Notes under the pieces: generated by a model
Told to the model about the DNA's origin: nothing
Database searches by the model: none
What the model saw: only the letters and a program-made list of their open reading frames with translations
Origin: Stutzerimonas stutzeri
Lineage (GTDB): Bacteria; Pseudomonadota; Gammaproteobacteria; Pseudomonadales; Pseudomonadaceae
DNA length: 64,000 bases
Direction of reading: 5' to 3'
Assembly: GCF_000952685.1 (NCBI RefSeq)
Contig: NZ_JYHV01000037.1
Span: 434,001 to 498,000 of the forward strand
Made by a program: the position numbers and the translations under genes
Shown: one piece after another, positions 32,528 through 41,062 of the stretch
Position numbering within the stretch: the stretch's first letter is position 1
How the letters are laid out: each line of letters begins with the position of its first letter

Positions 32528-33529
32528 TCAGTTCCAGCCGGCACGGTCCATCAGCATGATGGCTTCAGCCTGGCGCTTGCCGGCAACCTCGACCGGAATG
32601 GTGTCCGCCTTGAAATCGCCCCACGCGGCGACCTCCGCAGAAGGCTTCACATTCGGGTTGGCCGGGAACTCCATGTTGATGTCGGCGAAAATGTTTTGTG
32701 CCTCCGGCGAGGTCATCCACTCCACCAACTTCTGTGCCGCTTCGGGGTGCGGTGCGTACTTGGTCAGGCCGATGCCTGACAGGTTGACGTGTACGCCGCG
32801 ATCACCCTGGTTTGGCCAGAACAACTTGGCTTTCAGCTCAGGATTCTGCGCATGCAGGCGGCCGAAGTAATAGGTATTGACGATACCCACGTCGCACTGA
32901 CCGGCATCGACTGCTTGAATCAAGGCAGTGTCATCGGCAAATACGTCGGTTGCGAGATTATCCACCCAACCCTTGATGATCGCCTCGGTCTTCTCAGCGC
33001 CGTGGGTCTCGATCAGCGTGGCCGTCAGCGACTGGTTATAGACCTTCTTGCTGGTGCGCAGGCACAGACGGCCTTCCCAGTTCTTGTCCGCAAGCGCTTC
33101 GTAGGTGGTCAACTCGCCCTTCTCGACCCGCTCGGGCGAGTAGACGATGGTCCGAGCACGCAGCGACAGGCCAGTCCAGGCGTTGCTGGATGAGCGGTAC
33201 TGGGCGGGAATATTGTCCTGGATCACCTGGGACTTCAGTGGCTGCAGGATGCCCATCTGCTCGGCCTGCCAAAGGTTGCCGCCATCCACCGTCAACAGTA
33301 GATCCGCCGGCGTGTTCTCGCCTTCGGCCTTGATGCGAGCCATCAGCGGCGCTTCCTTGTCGGTGATGAACTTGACGTTGACGCCGGTTTTGGCCGTGTA
33401 GGCATCGAAAACAGGCTTGATCAATTCATCGATCCGCGAGGAGTAAACCACCACTTCATCGGCAGCCTGTACAGCGCTCGACAGCGCAGTGAGCGCCAGA
33501 GCGGCGAGTAAACCTTTGCTTGCCTGCAT
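32528..33529 (-). CDS. Iron(III)-binding periplasmic protein (FbpA/FutA type)
   Basis: Periplasmic ferric-ion-binding protein, 333 residues. The signal peptide ends VQAADE (about 1-22). The opening [19 protein letters not shown] and the twin-tyrosine VNTYYFGRL near residue 215 match the transferrin-like FbpA family, where adjacent tyrosines bind Fe3+. It is first in an operon with the permease. A promoter with an internal palindrome lies just upstream and suggests iron control. Its ATG at 33529 is preceded by a weak ribosome site. Confidence 0.93.
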   Translation of the reverse strand: MQASKGLLAALALTALSSAVQAADEVVVYSSRIDELIKPVFDAYTAKTGVNVKFITDKEAPLMARIKAEGENTPADLLLTVDGGNLWQAEQMGILQPLKSQVIQDNIPAQYRSSSNAWTGLSLRARTIVYSPERVEKGELTTYEALADKNWEGRLCLRTSKKVYNQSLTATLIETHGAEKTEAIIKGWVDNLATDVFADDTALIQAVDAGQCDVGIVNTYYFGRLHAQNPELKAKLFWPNQGDRGVHVNLSGIGLTKYAPHPEAAQKLVEWMTSPEAQNIFADINMEFPANPNVKPSAEVAAWGDFKADTIPVEVAGKRQAEAIMLMDRAGWN

Positions 33530-33563
33530 GGATCAGCCTCATTTCATTGATGAACGAGGCTGA

Positions 33564-33592
33564 ATAGTAGTGAATGTCATTTACTTTCTCAA
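33564..33592 (-). promoter_or_regulatory. Predicted promoter with Fur-like palindrome for the iron importer
   Basis: Read leftward, TTGAGA (33587-33592) and TACTAT (33564-33569) are spaced by exactly 17 bases. The spacer holds GTAAATGACATTCAC, an imperfect palindrome resembling a Fur box. The start site would be about 30 bases before the binding-protein ATG. This is a sequence-based prediction. Confidence 0.55.
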
Positions 33593-33634
33593 CGCAACTA
33601 TTCGCGCCGCCCGGAGACCGCGAGCCATCGTCGG

Positions 33635-34855
33635 TCAGACGCGTGCCAGATCCGGTAGATCACCGCTCAGACCCAAAGCCTGACGCACGAACAATGCCTT
33701 GGCTTCCGGCATGGCCTGAATCGCTTTCAGGCCGGTATTGCGCAGCCAGCGCAGCGGCAGAGGATCCGCCTGGAACAGGCGCTCGAAGCCTTCCATCGCA
33801 GCCATCATGGCCAGGTTATGCGGCATCCGGCGTCGTTCGAAACGGCCCAATACACGGGGATCACCCAACTGGGCACCCCGAGCGGTAGCCGCCAGCAGTA
33901 CCTCTGCAAGCACTGCGGCATCAAGCAAGCCTAGGTTCACGCCCTGCCCCGCCAGGGGGTGGATGGTGTGCGCAGCATCGCCAATGAGCGCCAGGCCTGG
34001 TTGCACATAGCGCTTGGCATGGCGCTGCCGCAAGGGAATACAAAGGCGCGGATCGGCCTTCAGAACCTCGCCCAAGCGGTATTCGAAGGCCCGCCCAAGC
34101 GCCTGACAGAACGCTTGATCGTCGAGAGCCATCAGACGCTGAGCCTCGTCTTCGGTGGCCGACCAGACGATGGAGCACCAATGCGGATCGTCTCCGCGTT
34201 GCAGCGGCAGGAAGGCCAACGGGCCGTCATCGGTGAAGCGCTGCCAGGCCGTCTGCTGATTCGGTTCGGCACAGCGCACACTGGTCACGATGGCATGGTG
34301 CAGATAATCCCATTCGCGCGTTTCGCAACCTGCCAGACGGCGGACCGCGGAGTTGGCGCCATCGGCCGCAACCACCAGACCGGCGCTGAGTTGTTGCCCG
34401 TCGGCCAGGGTCAGGGTCCAGCCATGTTCGTTCTGCTGCATTCGCTCCAGACGTGCGTTGGCCAGCAATTCGATCGAGCCATGCGCTTCCAAAACCTCTA
34501 GCAGGGCGTTCTGCACCACAGCGTTCTCGACGATGTGGCCGAGCACCTCGGCATGTACCGATGCGGCGGAAAAATGAATTTGCCCGGTGCCGGAGCCATC
34601 CCACACATGCATATCGGTATAGGGGCTGGCACGGCGCCGGACGATTCCAGACCAGGCGCCGACACGCTCGAGAATCCGCTGGCTGGCGACGGACAACGCA
34701 CTGACACGCGGTTCGAATGGGGCGTCGGGGGCGAAAGTCTGGACGTCCAGCGGGCCGGCATCGATCAGCTTGATGGCGAAGCCGGCGTCTTGCAGTGCCA
34801 AGGCCAGAGTACTGCCGACCATCCCGGCACCGACGATGATGAGGTCCGCTTGCAT
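33635..34855 (-). CDS. ubiI: FAD-dependent ubiquinone hydroxylase UbiI (VisC)
   Basis: Flavin monooxygenase of the UbiH/COQ6 family, 406 residues, acting in ubiquinone ring hydroxylation (C5 in E. coli). Motifs are the N-terminal dinucleotide site IIVGAGMVGSTLALAL, the middle GADGANSAVRRLAG and the second FAD motif LIGDAAHTIHPLAGQGVNLGL. AGGAGAG precedes ATG 34855. It is downstream of ubiH by 204 bp on the same strand, matching the pepP-ubiH-ubiI order of E. coli. Which ring position it modifies is inferred. Confidence 0.88.
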   Translation of the reverse strand: MQADLIIVGAGMVGSTLALALQDAGFAIKLIDAGPLDVQTFAPDAPFEPRVSALSVASQRILERVGAWSGIVRRRASPYTDMHVWDGSGTGQIHFSAASVHAEVLGHIVENAVVQNALLEVLEAHGSIELLANARLERMQQNEHGWTLTLADGQQLSAGLVVAADGANSAVRRLAGCETREWDYLHHAIVTSVRCAEPNQQTAWQRFTDDGPLAFLPLQRGDDPHWCSIVWSATEDEAQRLMALDDQAFCQALGRAFEYRLGEVLKADPRLCIPLRQRHAKRYVQPGLALIGDAAHTIHPLAGQGVNLGLLDAAVLAEVLLAATARGAQLGDPRVLGRFERRRMPHNLAMMAAMEGFERLFQADPLPLRWLRNTGLKAIQAMPEAKALFVRQALGLSGDLPDLARV

Positions 34856-35059
34856 TGCTGCTCTCCTACACCGCGCCGGCCTTCGGCTGCGGCATGTCTG
34901 GTGGGTCCGCAAGCCGAACTGACGGCCCTGCGCATTACACGCTCGATACTCAACCCGGCAGGACTGCTCCCGCCGTAGCTCTCCAATCGCCCGGAACGGT
35001 CCAATGCTGAGCGGGTTCAGGAAACAACTCGACCACTCCGAACGATCAGCCCAAGACGC

Positions 35060-36238
35060 TCAACGTTCGCGTACGCCCAACCCCATCGCTTGCCGCGCAA
35101 ACCAGCTCTTGGCTGGCGGCATGAGATCCAACCCCAGCAGTCCGACGTTGCGCGCCGCGCTGGAAAGACGGGCCGAATCACCGAACAGCTGGGTCAGCCG
35201 ATCGGAAAAACCCACGGTGAGTCGCTGATCCGTCCGCTGCTGCCGATGATAAGCCTGCAGCACACCCAGATCCCCCAATCCCTTAGGACTGCTCAATAGC
35301 GCATTCGCGAGCGCCTCGGTGTCTCGCAGAGACAGGTTGTATCCCTGCCCTGCGATAGGGTGCAAGCTGTGCGCGGCGTTACCCAGTACGACCAACCCGG
35401 AGCGAACCTGTTCTGCTGCCTCTATCAGCATCAGCGGATAGAGATGCCTCGCCCCGACCTGCTGGAAACCTCCCAAGCGATAGCCGAACGCCTGTTGCAG
35501 TTCGCCGAGAAACTCCGCTTCCGAGAGCGCGGCCAGACGCGCCGCATCCTGCTCCGAACGCGTCCAGACCAAGGCGCAGCGATTGTCCTGCAACGGCAAC
35601 AGCGCCATCGGCCCGCTATCGGTGAAGCGCTCGAACGCCTGTCCGCCATGAGGCTTGCCCGGCGTCACGTTGGCGATCAGCGCCGTTTGATCATAAGGCG
35701 TGCACTTGATCTCGATGCCGAGTTGCTCGCGCAACGCGGACCGCCCCCCGTCGGCGAGCACGGCCAAATCGCAGTCAAGCTGTTGCCGGTCAGTCAGGAT
35801 CAGCCGATAACCGCCGTCCAAGGGCTGCATGCGCTCGACTTCGGCGGGGCAATGACGAACCACGACCCGATCATCCAGCGCCTGCCACAGGCAATGACCA
35901 ATCCAGGCGTTTTCCACGACATAGCCCAGTGCAGGCACCTGCTCGGTGCTGGCATCGAGCCGAGCAGCACCCGCCCGCCCGCGATCGGAAACATGGATGC
36001 GGCTGATCGGCTCAACACGCTCGGCAATCCGCTCCCAGACGCCCAACCGCTGGTAGATCAGCCGGGTACCGTAGGAAAGCGCGGTGGAGCGCGCGTCGTA
36101 GCTGGGCTGATATTCATTGCCCGGCTCGAACGGCTCGATCAGCTCGATGGTCCAGCCGCGTTGCCTGGCGCCCTGCTGCAGCGCCAGCGCCAGACTGGCA
36201 CCGACCAGTCCGCCGCCCACGATGGCGAGCCGACCCAT
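35060..36238 (-). CDS. ubiH: 2-octaprenyl-6-methoxyphenyl hydroxylase UbiH
   Basis: FAD monooxygenase of ubiquinone synthesis, 392 residues. It shows LAIVGGGLVGASLALAL at the N-terminus, LAVLADGGRSALREQLG, and VVLGNAAHSLHPIAGQGYNLSLRD. It follows pepP by two bases and is paralogous to the neighbouring ubiI. The pepP-ubiH order is the basis for choosing UbiH over UbiF. Confidence 0.9.
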   Translation of the reverse strand: MGRLAIVGGGLVGASLALALQQGARQRGWTIELIEPFEPGNEYQPSYDARSTALSYGTRLIYQRLGVWERIAERVEPISRIHVSDRGRAGAARLDASTEQVPALGYVVENAWIGHCLWQALDDRVVVRHCPAEVERMQPLDGGYRLILTDRQQLDCDLAVLADGGRSALREQLGIEIKCTPYDQTALIANVTPGKPHGGQAFERFTDSGPMALLPLQDNRCALVWTRSEQDAARLAALSEAEFLGELQQAFGYRLGGFQQVGARHLYPLMLIEAAEQVRSGLVVLGNAAHSLHPIAGQGYNLSLRDTEALANALLSSPKGLGDLGVLQAYHRQQRTDQRLTVGFSDRLTQLFGDSARLSSAARNVGLLGLDLMPPAKSWFARQAMGLGVRER

Positions 36239-36240
36239 GC

Positions 36241-37572
36241 CTAGGCGACCTCGGAGGCGGTCGCCATCAAGGCCTCGATTTCCGCGACGGTCTTGGGCAC
36301 ACCGGTGGTGAGGATGTCGCAGCCGGTGCGGGTCACAACCACATCATCCTCGATGCGAACACCAATGCCGCGCCATTTCTTCGCCACGTCCTGGTTGTCA
36401 GCGGCGATATAGATGCCCGGCTCGACAGTCATCGCCATGCCCGGCTCGAGCACGCGCCACTCGCCGCCGACCTTGTAGTCGCCGACATCATGGACATCCA
36501 TGCCCAGCCAGTGACCGGCGCGATGCATATAGAAAGGCTTGTAGGCTTCGGCGGCGATCAGCTCCTCGACATCGCCCTGAAGCAGACCCAGCTCGACCAG
36601 TCCGGCCGTGATGACTTGAACGGTAGCCTCGTGGGCCTCGTTCCAATGCTTGCCGGGCGCAATATGCTTGAAGGCCTCTTCATTGGCTGCCAGCACCAGC
36701 TCGTAGATCGCTTTCTGTTCGGCTGAAAAGCGACCGCTGACCGGGAAAGTGCGGGTAATATCGCTGGCGTAGCAGTCGATCTCACAGCCAGCATCGATCA
36801 GCACCAGGTCGCCATCCTTAAGCACCGCATCGTTCTCGCGGTAATGCAGAATGCAGGCGTTCTTGCCAGCCGCGACGATGGAGCCGTAAGCCGGCATCTT
36901 CGCCCCGCCCTTGCGAAACTCGTAGTCCAGCTCCGCTTCCAGGTGATATTCGTAGAGGCCTGGGCGACTGGCTTGCATGGCGCGAACATGGGCGCGGGCG
37001 GAGATCTCCGCCGCGGCGCGCATCACCCTCACCTCGTTGGTCGATTTGTACAAACGCAGGTCATGCAACAGATGATCGAGGGCGACGAACTCGTTCGGCG
37101 GCTGCGCTCCTTGACGCGCCTTGGAGCGGATAGTGTTGATCCACTCCATCAACCGGTGGTCGAATTCCTGATTGCTGCCGATGGCGTAGTAAACCCGTGA
37201 ACGCCCTTCTATCAGGCCAGGCAGAATGTCGTCGATATCGCCGATGGGAAAGGCGTCATCAGCGCCATACTCGGAGATGGCCCCGTCCTGGCCCGCCCGC
37301 AACCCGTCCCACAGTTCTCGCGCCGGATCGCGTTCACGACAGAACAGCACGTATTCGCCATGCTCGCGGCCCGGGATCAGCGCAATCACCGATTCCGGCT
37401 CAGGGAACCCGGACAGATATTGAAAATCACTGTCCTGACGGTAGATGTGCTCGACGTCGCGATTGCGGATGTACATCGGCGCCGCCGGCAGGATGGCGAT
37501 GCTGTTGGGTTCCATCTCGGCCATCAGCGCCTTGCGCCGACGGCTGTATTCCGACTTCGGGATGCGGATCAT
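36241..37572 (-). CDS. pepP: Xaa-Pro aminopeptidase
   Basis: Cytoplasmic M24B metallopeptidase, 443 residues, removing N-terminal residues next to proline. The creatinase-like N-terminal domain (about 1-170) is followed by the pita-bread catalytic domain. Metal ligands are in LIDAGCEIDCYASDITRTFP (two Asp), HRAGHWLGMDVHDVG (His), and TVEPGIYI and RIEDDVVV (Glu). ATG 37572 starts MIRIPKSEY, a typical beginning; the longer frame runs into ygfB. It overlaps no gene and is 15 bases after the ygfB stop. Confidence 0.95.
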   Translation of the reverse strand: MIRIPKSEYSRRRKALMAEMEPNSIAILPAAPMYIRNRDVEHIYRQDSDFQYLSGFPEPESVIALIPGREHGEYVLFCRERDPARELWDGLRAGQDGAISEYGADDAFPIGDIDDILPGLIEGRSRVYYAIGSNQEFDHRLMEWINTIRSKARQGAQPPNEFVALDHLLHDLRLYKSTNEVRVMRAAAEISARAHVRAMQASRPGLYEYHLEAELDYEFRKGGAKMPAYGSIVAAGKNACILHYRENDAVLKDGDLVLIDAGCEIDCYASDITRTFPVSGRFSAEQKAIYELVLAANEEAFKHIAPGKHWNEAHEATVQVITAGLVELGLLQGDVEELIAAEAYKPFYMHRAGHWLGMDVHDVGDYKVGGEWRVLEPGMAMTVEPGIYIAADNQDVAKKWRGIGVRIEDDVVVTRTGCDILTTGVPKTVAEIEALMATASEVA

Positions 37573-37586
37573 GAACGGCTGGGTCC

Positions 37587-38141
37587 TCAATGCAAGGAGG
37601 GCTTGGGTGCCGGCGGTACCGGCTTTGCACACTCGGTGAACAGCAGCAGTGGCGCCACGCGCAGGTATTCCATGACTTCCATGTAGTCACTTTCACCGTC
37701 CTCCGACTCCTCCAGGGAGTCTTGGATCTGCGCGATGGCTGCCAGATCCTGCAGGACTTCCATGGCCTCGCCGCTCAGCGCGCGGTCACCGGCGATCAAG
37801 CCGAAGCCGGTCAGGAAGCTCTGGCACCATTGCCCCAGGGCAAGCGCGCGCTCGGCGAGCGGTGCATCATCGGAGGGCAGCAACAGCACGATGGCGATGT
37901 CGTCACCGGCAAGCTCGCCTTTGACCATCTCCTGCAAGCCGATAAGCGCCTGGCGCACCGACTCCTCGGGCTCGGTGCCGAGCAGCTCGGCTGCATCGGT
38001 CAACCAGATGTCGACATCGAAACCGGCGCCGGCACAGCTGCGCCCGAGCAAAAGCCCGTGCAGCTCGGCGGGTGTGACGGGTTGGGCACTGCTGGCCAGC
38101 AATGTGGCGAAAGCGGCATACGGCGAGTTCTGAATGGGCAT
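37587..38141 (-). CDS. ygfB: UPF0149 family protein YgfB
   Basis: 184 residues, all-helical, of the YgfB/YecA-related UPF0149 family. It contains [21 protein letters not shown] near residues 28-48 and [15 protein letters not shown] near the middle. It lies directly upstream of pepP, as in E. coli. In P. aeruginosa YgfB is reported to affect transcription of ampDh3 and beta-lactam tolerance. The molecular mechanism here is inferred from the family only. Confidence 0.9.
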   Translation of the reverse strand: MPIQNSPYAAFATLLASSAQPVTPAELHGLLLGRSCAGAGFDVDIWLTDAAELLGTEPEESVRQALIGLQEMVKGELAGDDIAIVLLLPSDDAPLAERALALGQWCQSFLTGFGLIAGDRALSGEAMEVLQDLAAIAQIQDSLEESEDGESDYMEVMEYLRVAPLLLFTECAKPVPPAPKPSLH

Positions 38142-38263
38142 TGGCGGCTAGGCGCGCAGTGGCGCTAATGACTAGAATGAGGCCTTGTATCCTAGCATCG
38201 GCACACGAGCCAAGACCATCGAAGCCGGACCGCCAGATGCTCGCGCCACTTACCGGGAATCCC

Positions 38264-38473
38264 ATGGAAGACGCCGATCTGCAATTGCTGACCGCCAAGC
38301 TGGAACAGCTGATTCAGCGCATCGAGCAACTCAAGGTGCAGAATCGCTTGCTGCTTCACAGCGAGCAGGCCTGGCGCGAGGAACGCGCTCATCTGATTGA
38401 AAAGAACGAAATGGCACGAGTGAAGGTCGAATCAATGATTTCGCGCCTGAAAGCCCTGGAGCAGGACTCATGA
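38264..38473 (+). CDS. TIGR02449 family small coiled-coil protein
   Basis: 69 residues forming one continuous charged helix (LTAKLEQLIQRIEQLKVQNR, then Glu/Arg/Lys heptads). This family sits before zapA in many gammaproteobacteria and resembles the division factor ZapB in design. The stop overlaps the zapA start by four bases. The ATG at 38264 has only a weak GGGAA ahead; an in-frame ATG nine codons upstream is an alternative. A role in division is inference. Confidence 0.82.
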   Translation: MEDADLQLLTAKLEQLIQRIEQLKVQNRLLLHSEQAWREERAHLIEKNEMARVKVESMISRLKALEQDS

Positions 38474-38784
38474 CCCAGCCGAACACCGTAACCGTGCACA
38501 TCATGGACAAGGAATACTGCATTTCCTGCCCACCCGAAGAACGCAGCAACCTCGAAGGCGCCGCGCAGTACCTGGACCGCAAGATGCGGGAAATCCGCAG
38601 CAGCGGAAAGGTCATTGGCGCCGACCGTGTCGCGGTAATGGCCGCGCTCAACATCACCCATGAATTGCTACACAAGCATGACCGGCTGGACGCCGAAGCC
38701 AACAGCGCCCGCGAGCACGTCCGCGTTTTGCTTGAGCGGGTCGACAGCGCGCTGGCCACTGATCCAAACCCCTCCAGCAACTGA
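38470..38784 (+). CDS. zapA: Cell division protein ZapA
   Basis: FtsZ-ring-associated protein, 104 residues. The N-terminal globular part (VTVHIMDKEYCISCPPEERSN spans its core; then AAQYLDRKMREIRSSGKVIG) is followed by a helical dimerisation tail. The length and the position just before 6S RNA and the 5-FCL gene match other gammaproteobacteria. It is translationally coupled to the preceding coiled-coil gene through an ATGA overlap. Confidence 0.94.
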   Translation: MTQPNTVTVHIMDKEYCISCPPEERSNLEGAAQYLDRKMREIRSSGKVIGADRVAVMAALNITHELLHKHDRLDAEANSAREHVRVLLERVDSALATDPNPSSN

Positions 38785-38805
38785 TGAACGGCAGACAGAT
38801 TGCGT

Positions 38806-38811
38806 TATAAT
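38806..38811 (+). promoter_or_regulatory. -10 box of the 6S RNA promoter
   Basis: A perfect TATAAT sits 8 bases before the predicted 6S RNA 5' end. No strong -35 is visible at the expected spacing. The box lies 21 bp after the zapA stop. Confidence 0.7.
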
Positions 38812-38818
38812 CCCGCCC

Positions 38819-38994
38819 ACTCCCTGGCATGTTCGCCAGTCGGCGATGACCCTCTCCCGATAAGCAACACCATGGAGGCTACACGTAGTGCCGGTGTGCA
38901 TGTCCGCCTGACGGAAAGCCTTAAGGTACTCTGTAGTCGCCACCTTGAACTCTCGGGTTCAAGGGCCTACGCTGGCAGCGGCATGCTGGGGAGC
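38819..38994 (+). ncRNA. ssrS: 6S RNA
   Basis: About 176 nt between zapA and the 5-FCL gene, the standard location. The closing stem is CTCCCTGGCATG (38820-38831) with CATGCTGGGGAG (38982-38993), 12 pairs including two G-U. Internal hallmarks are GTGCATGTCCGCCTGACGGA, AAGCCTTAAGG and the hairpin CCTTGAACTCTCGGGTTCAAGG. 6S RNA binds sigma-70 RNA polymerase in stationary phase by mimicking an open promoter. Confidence 0.95.
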
Positions 38995-39002
38995 CTCATT
39001 TC

Positions 39003-39620
39003 ATGATCGCAGCCGAAGGCCTCTCGCGCCCGGCGCTGCGACGTCAATTGCGACAAGCTCGCCGCCAGCTCTCGCCCGTCCAGCAACGTCAGGCCGCAAG
39101 AAACCTGTATCGGCAACTGGCTCAGCATCCGCTGTTTCGCCGTGCGCGCCACGTCGCTCTGTATTTGCCCAACGACGGTGAAATAGATCCCCGCCCGCTG
39201 TTACTGGAAGCGCAACGACGCGGCAAGGCGACCTACTTGCCGGTGCTCAATGCCTGGCCACGCACGCGCATGGTGTTCCAGCGAATACTTCCGAACGAGC
39301 AGCTGAAGCCGAACCGATTCGGTATCTCCGAGCCGGTTTTTTGTCATGCCCGTCAGCGCTCCATCTGGGCCCTCGATCTAATTCTTATGCCGCTGGTGGG
39401 GTTCGACGAACACGGTGGCCGGCTGGGCATGGGAGGGGGCTTTTATGATCGCAGCCTGGCATACCGCAGTAGGCGCAAAAAAGGTCACAAACCGACGCTT
39501 CTAGGCCTTGCCCACGAATGTCAGAAGGTTGATCGCTTGCCATTGGCCAGCTGGGATGTGAGCTTGGAGGCTACGGTGACGGGCCGGGGCTGGTATGCGA
39601 AGCGAGGCGGGAATAGCTGA
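39003..39620 (+). CDS. ygfA: 5-formyltetrahydrofolate cyclo-ligase
   Basis: 205 residues. Converts 5-formyl-THF to 5,10-methenyl-THF with ATP, clearing an inhibitory folate. The N-terminal helical part is typical (RPALRRQLRQARRQLSP). The conserved ATP/folate motifs are HVALYLPNDGEIDPRPLL, the basic KATYLPVL and the glycine-rich GGRLGMGGGFYDRSLA. It begins nine bases after the end of 6S RNA, so it is probably read from the same transcript. Confidence 0.94.
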   Translation: MIAAEGLSRPALRRQLRQARRQLSPVQQRQAARNLYRQLAQHPLFRRARHVALYLPNDGEIDPRPLLLEAQRRGKATYLPVLNAWPRTRMVFQRILPNEQLKPNRFGISEPVFCHARQRSIWALDLILMPLVGFDEHGGRLGMGGGFYDRSLAYRSRRKKGHKPTLLGLAHECQKVDRLPLASWDVSLEATVTGRGWYAKRGGNS

Positions 39621-39656
39621 GGAATATCTGGGGCCGCGTCCATGCGGCGGGCGCGC

Positions 39657-39806
39657 TCAGCGCTGAAGCTGTTGCGAATGACTGATCGGAACCATTGAAG
39701 ACGTGTCGCCTGGCCGATCCCACAACCCCTGGGTGTAGCCCGTTGTCACGACCCCGAGGCCAAAAATCAGCACCAGGATCCAAAGAATGTCTGGCTTGCG
39801 TTTCAT
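39657..39806 (-). CDS. Small single-span membrane protein
   Basis: 49 residues, beginning MKRKPDILWILVLIFGLGVV and ending SHSQQLQR. It has one N-terminal transmembrane helix after a basic start, then a polar tail. GGGGGAGG lies at a proper distance before the ATG. Small proteins of this layout are found downstream of 5-FCL in other Pseudomonas as I recall. Function is unknown. Confidence 0.75.
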   Translation of the reverse strand: MKRKPDILWILVLIFGLGVVTTGYTQGLWDRPGDTSSMVPISHSQQLQR

Positions 39807-40001
39807 AGTTTTCGCCTCCCCCTGCTAGGCGACAGTGTTACGTCGAGTCAGTATCGTTTTAGTTTTCCAGACTCGACAATGCCAACCTCAAGCGCGGCAT
39901 TCTCCGTCATGCCTCGGTACAGCGCAAACTTGCGTTGCGACCGATTGTCGGGGATGTTGCGTTTGAGAACCCATCAATGCAATCAGCAGTGAGCAAAGAC
40001 C

Positions 40002-40451
40002 ATGCCGTACTGGTTGATGAAGTCCGAACCGGACGAATTTTCTATTCGAAACCTGGAGCAACTCGGCACGAGTCGCTGGGATGGCGTACGCAACTACCAG
40101 GCTCGCAATTTCCTTCGCCAGATGGCTGAAGGTGACCGGTTCTTCTTCTACCACTCAAGCTGCGCCACGCCTGGTATCGCCGGAATAGGAGAAATTCAGC
40201 GCACCGCCTATCCCGACCCGACCGCCCTTGACCCCGACAGCAGCTATTTTGACGTCAAGGCCCACAAAACAAAAAACCCCTGGAGCGCCGTAGACGTCGG
40301 CTTTATCGAACGCTTCGATTCGACGCTGACATTGCCTCGACTCAAAGCGGAGCCGGCTCTCGCGCAGATGCCATTAGTACAGAAGGGTAGCAGGCTCTCA
40401 GTGATGCCGGTCAGTGAAAGCGAGTGGCTCGCCATTCTCGGTATGCGCTGA
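40002..40451 (+). CDS. EVE domain protein
   Basis: 149 residues comprising one complete EVE (PUA-like) domain: YWLMKSEPDEFSIRNLEQ, then WDGVRNYQARNFLRQMAEGDRFFFYHSS, and WSAVDVGFIERF. EVE and the related YTH folds bind modified nucleic-acid bases. The bacterial housekeeping version has no proven substrate. It stands alone between two minus-strand genes and has no restriction-type partner. Confidence 0.92.
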   Translation: MPYWLMKSEPDEFSIRNLEQLGTSRWDGVRNYQARNFLRQMAEGDRFFFYHSSCATPGIAGIGEIQRTAYPDPTALDPDSSYFDVKAHKTKNPWSAVDVGFIERFDSTLTLPRLKAEPALAQMPLVQKGSRLSVMPVSESEWLAILGMR

Positions 40452-40479
40452 GCCATTGGGCTGCCATGCCCTCGGGCCA

Positions 40480-40884
40480 CTATTGAACAATCAGATTATT
40501 GAATAGCAGGTCTTCCACCAAGGGCTCACCTTCTTCCTGAGTGAGCACCGCCTGTACCTGCTTGAGCGCTTCCTGCCGAAGGGTTTCTTTGGCCTCGACC
40601 GCTCCGAGGCTGGCGTCGGTCTGTTGCGAAAATAGCGTCACCAGCTGATTGCGGATTAACGGCTCGTGATGCTTGACCTTCGCTTCCGCCTCACTCCCGC
40701 TGACACGCAACGCAATGTCGGCCTTGTAGTACTTCAGCCTGCCGCCCGAACCGTAGTTTCCTACCAACGCAGGGACCAACGCGTAATAGATGGTTTTGGT
40801 GGCGGCCGCATCGGCTTCGGACGTTTCGGCCAGAACCGGCTGCGCCATACAAAGCGCGAAGAACACAGCAAGAAGTCGCTTCAC
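40480..40884 (-). CDS. FliL-like periplasmic or membrane protein
   Basis: 134 residues from GTG at 40884, which has TTGGAG at a good distance; ATG starts further upstream would place non-coding sequence ahead of the signal peptide. The signal sequence ends AQPVLAE. The remainder resembles the C-terminal domain of FliL: LKYYKADIALRV, HEPLIRNQLVTLFS and PLVEDLLFNNLIVQ. FliL proper is a flagellar stator accessory, but this copy is outside any flagellar cluster, so its role is open. Confidence 0.8.
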   Translation of the reverse strand: MKRLLAVFFALCMAQPVLAETSEADAAATKTIYYALVPALVGNYGSGGRLKYYKADIALRVSGSEAEAKVKHHEPLIRNQLVTLFSQQTDASLGAVEAKETLRQEALKQVQAVLTQEEGEPLVEDLLFNNLIVQ

Positions 40885-41062
40885 GTGAAAACTCCAAGGG
40901 ATACGGTCACCAGCATAACCAGTGCCACGCGCGGACCCAAGCCCGGCCTTATGTATCGCCATCAGGACAGACCATGCTCATTGCACGCCGCGAGCAGGCT
41001 CCTAGACTGGTTGAACTCGAAAATGGCAATGGTCCCTCTCTGACGACAATAAGGAAAACCCG

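Noticed and set aside
34856..35059. A small gene between ubiH and ubiI
   Set aside because: Frames are short, lack ribosome sites and look like noise; nothing recognisable was seen in the 204-bp gap.
35360..36244. Long plus-strand open frame antisense to ubiH
   Set aside because: It is a high-GC shadow of ubiH; it has no ribosome site and is rich in Arg/Gln typical of antisense frames. The same applies to the long frames opposite gcvP, gpmI, asmA and the BCCT gene.
38800..39006. 68-residue open frame over the zapA-5-FCL gap
   Set aside because: The region is 6S RNA, with a matching closing stem and known internal motifs; the frame has no ribosome site.
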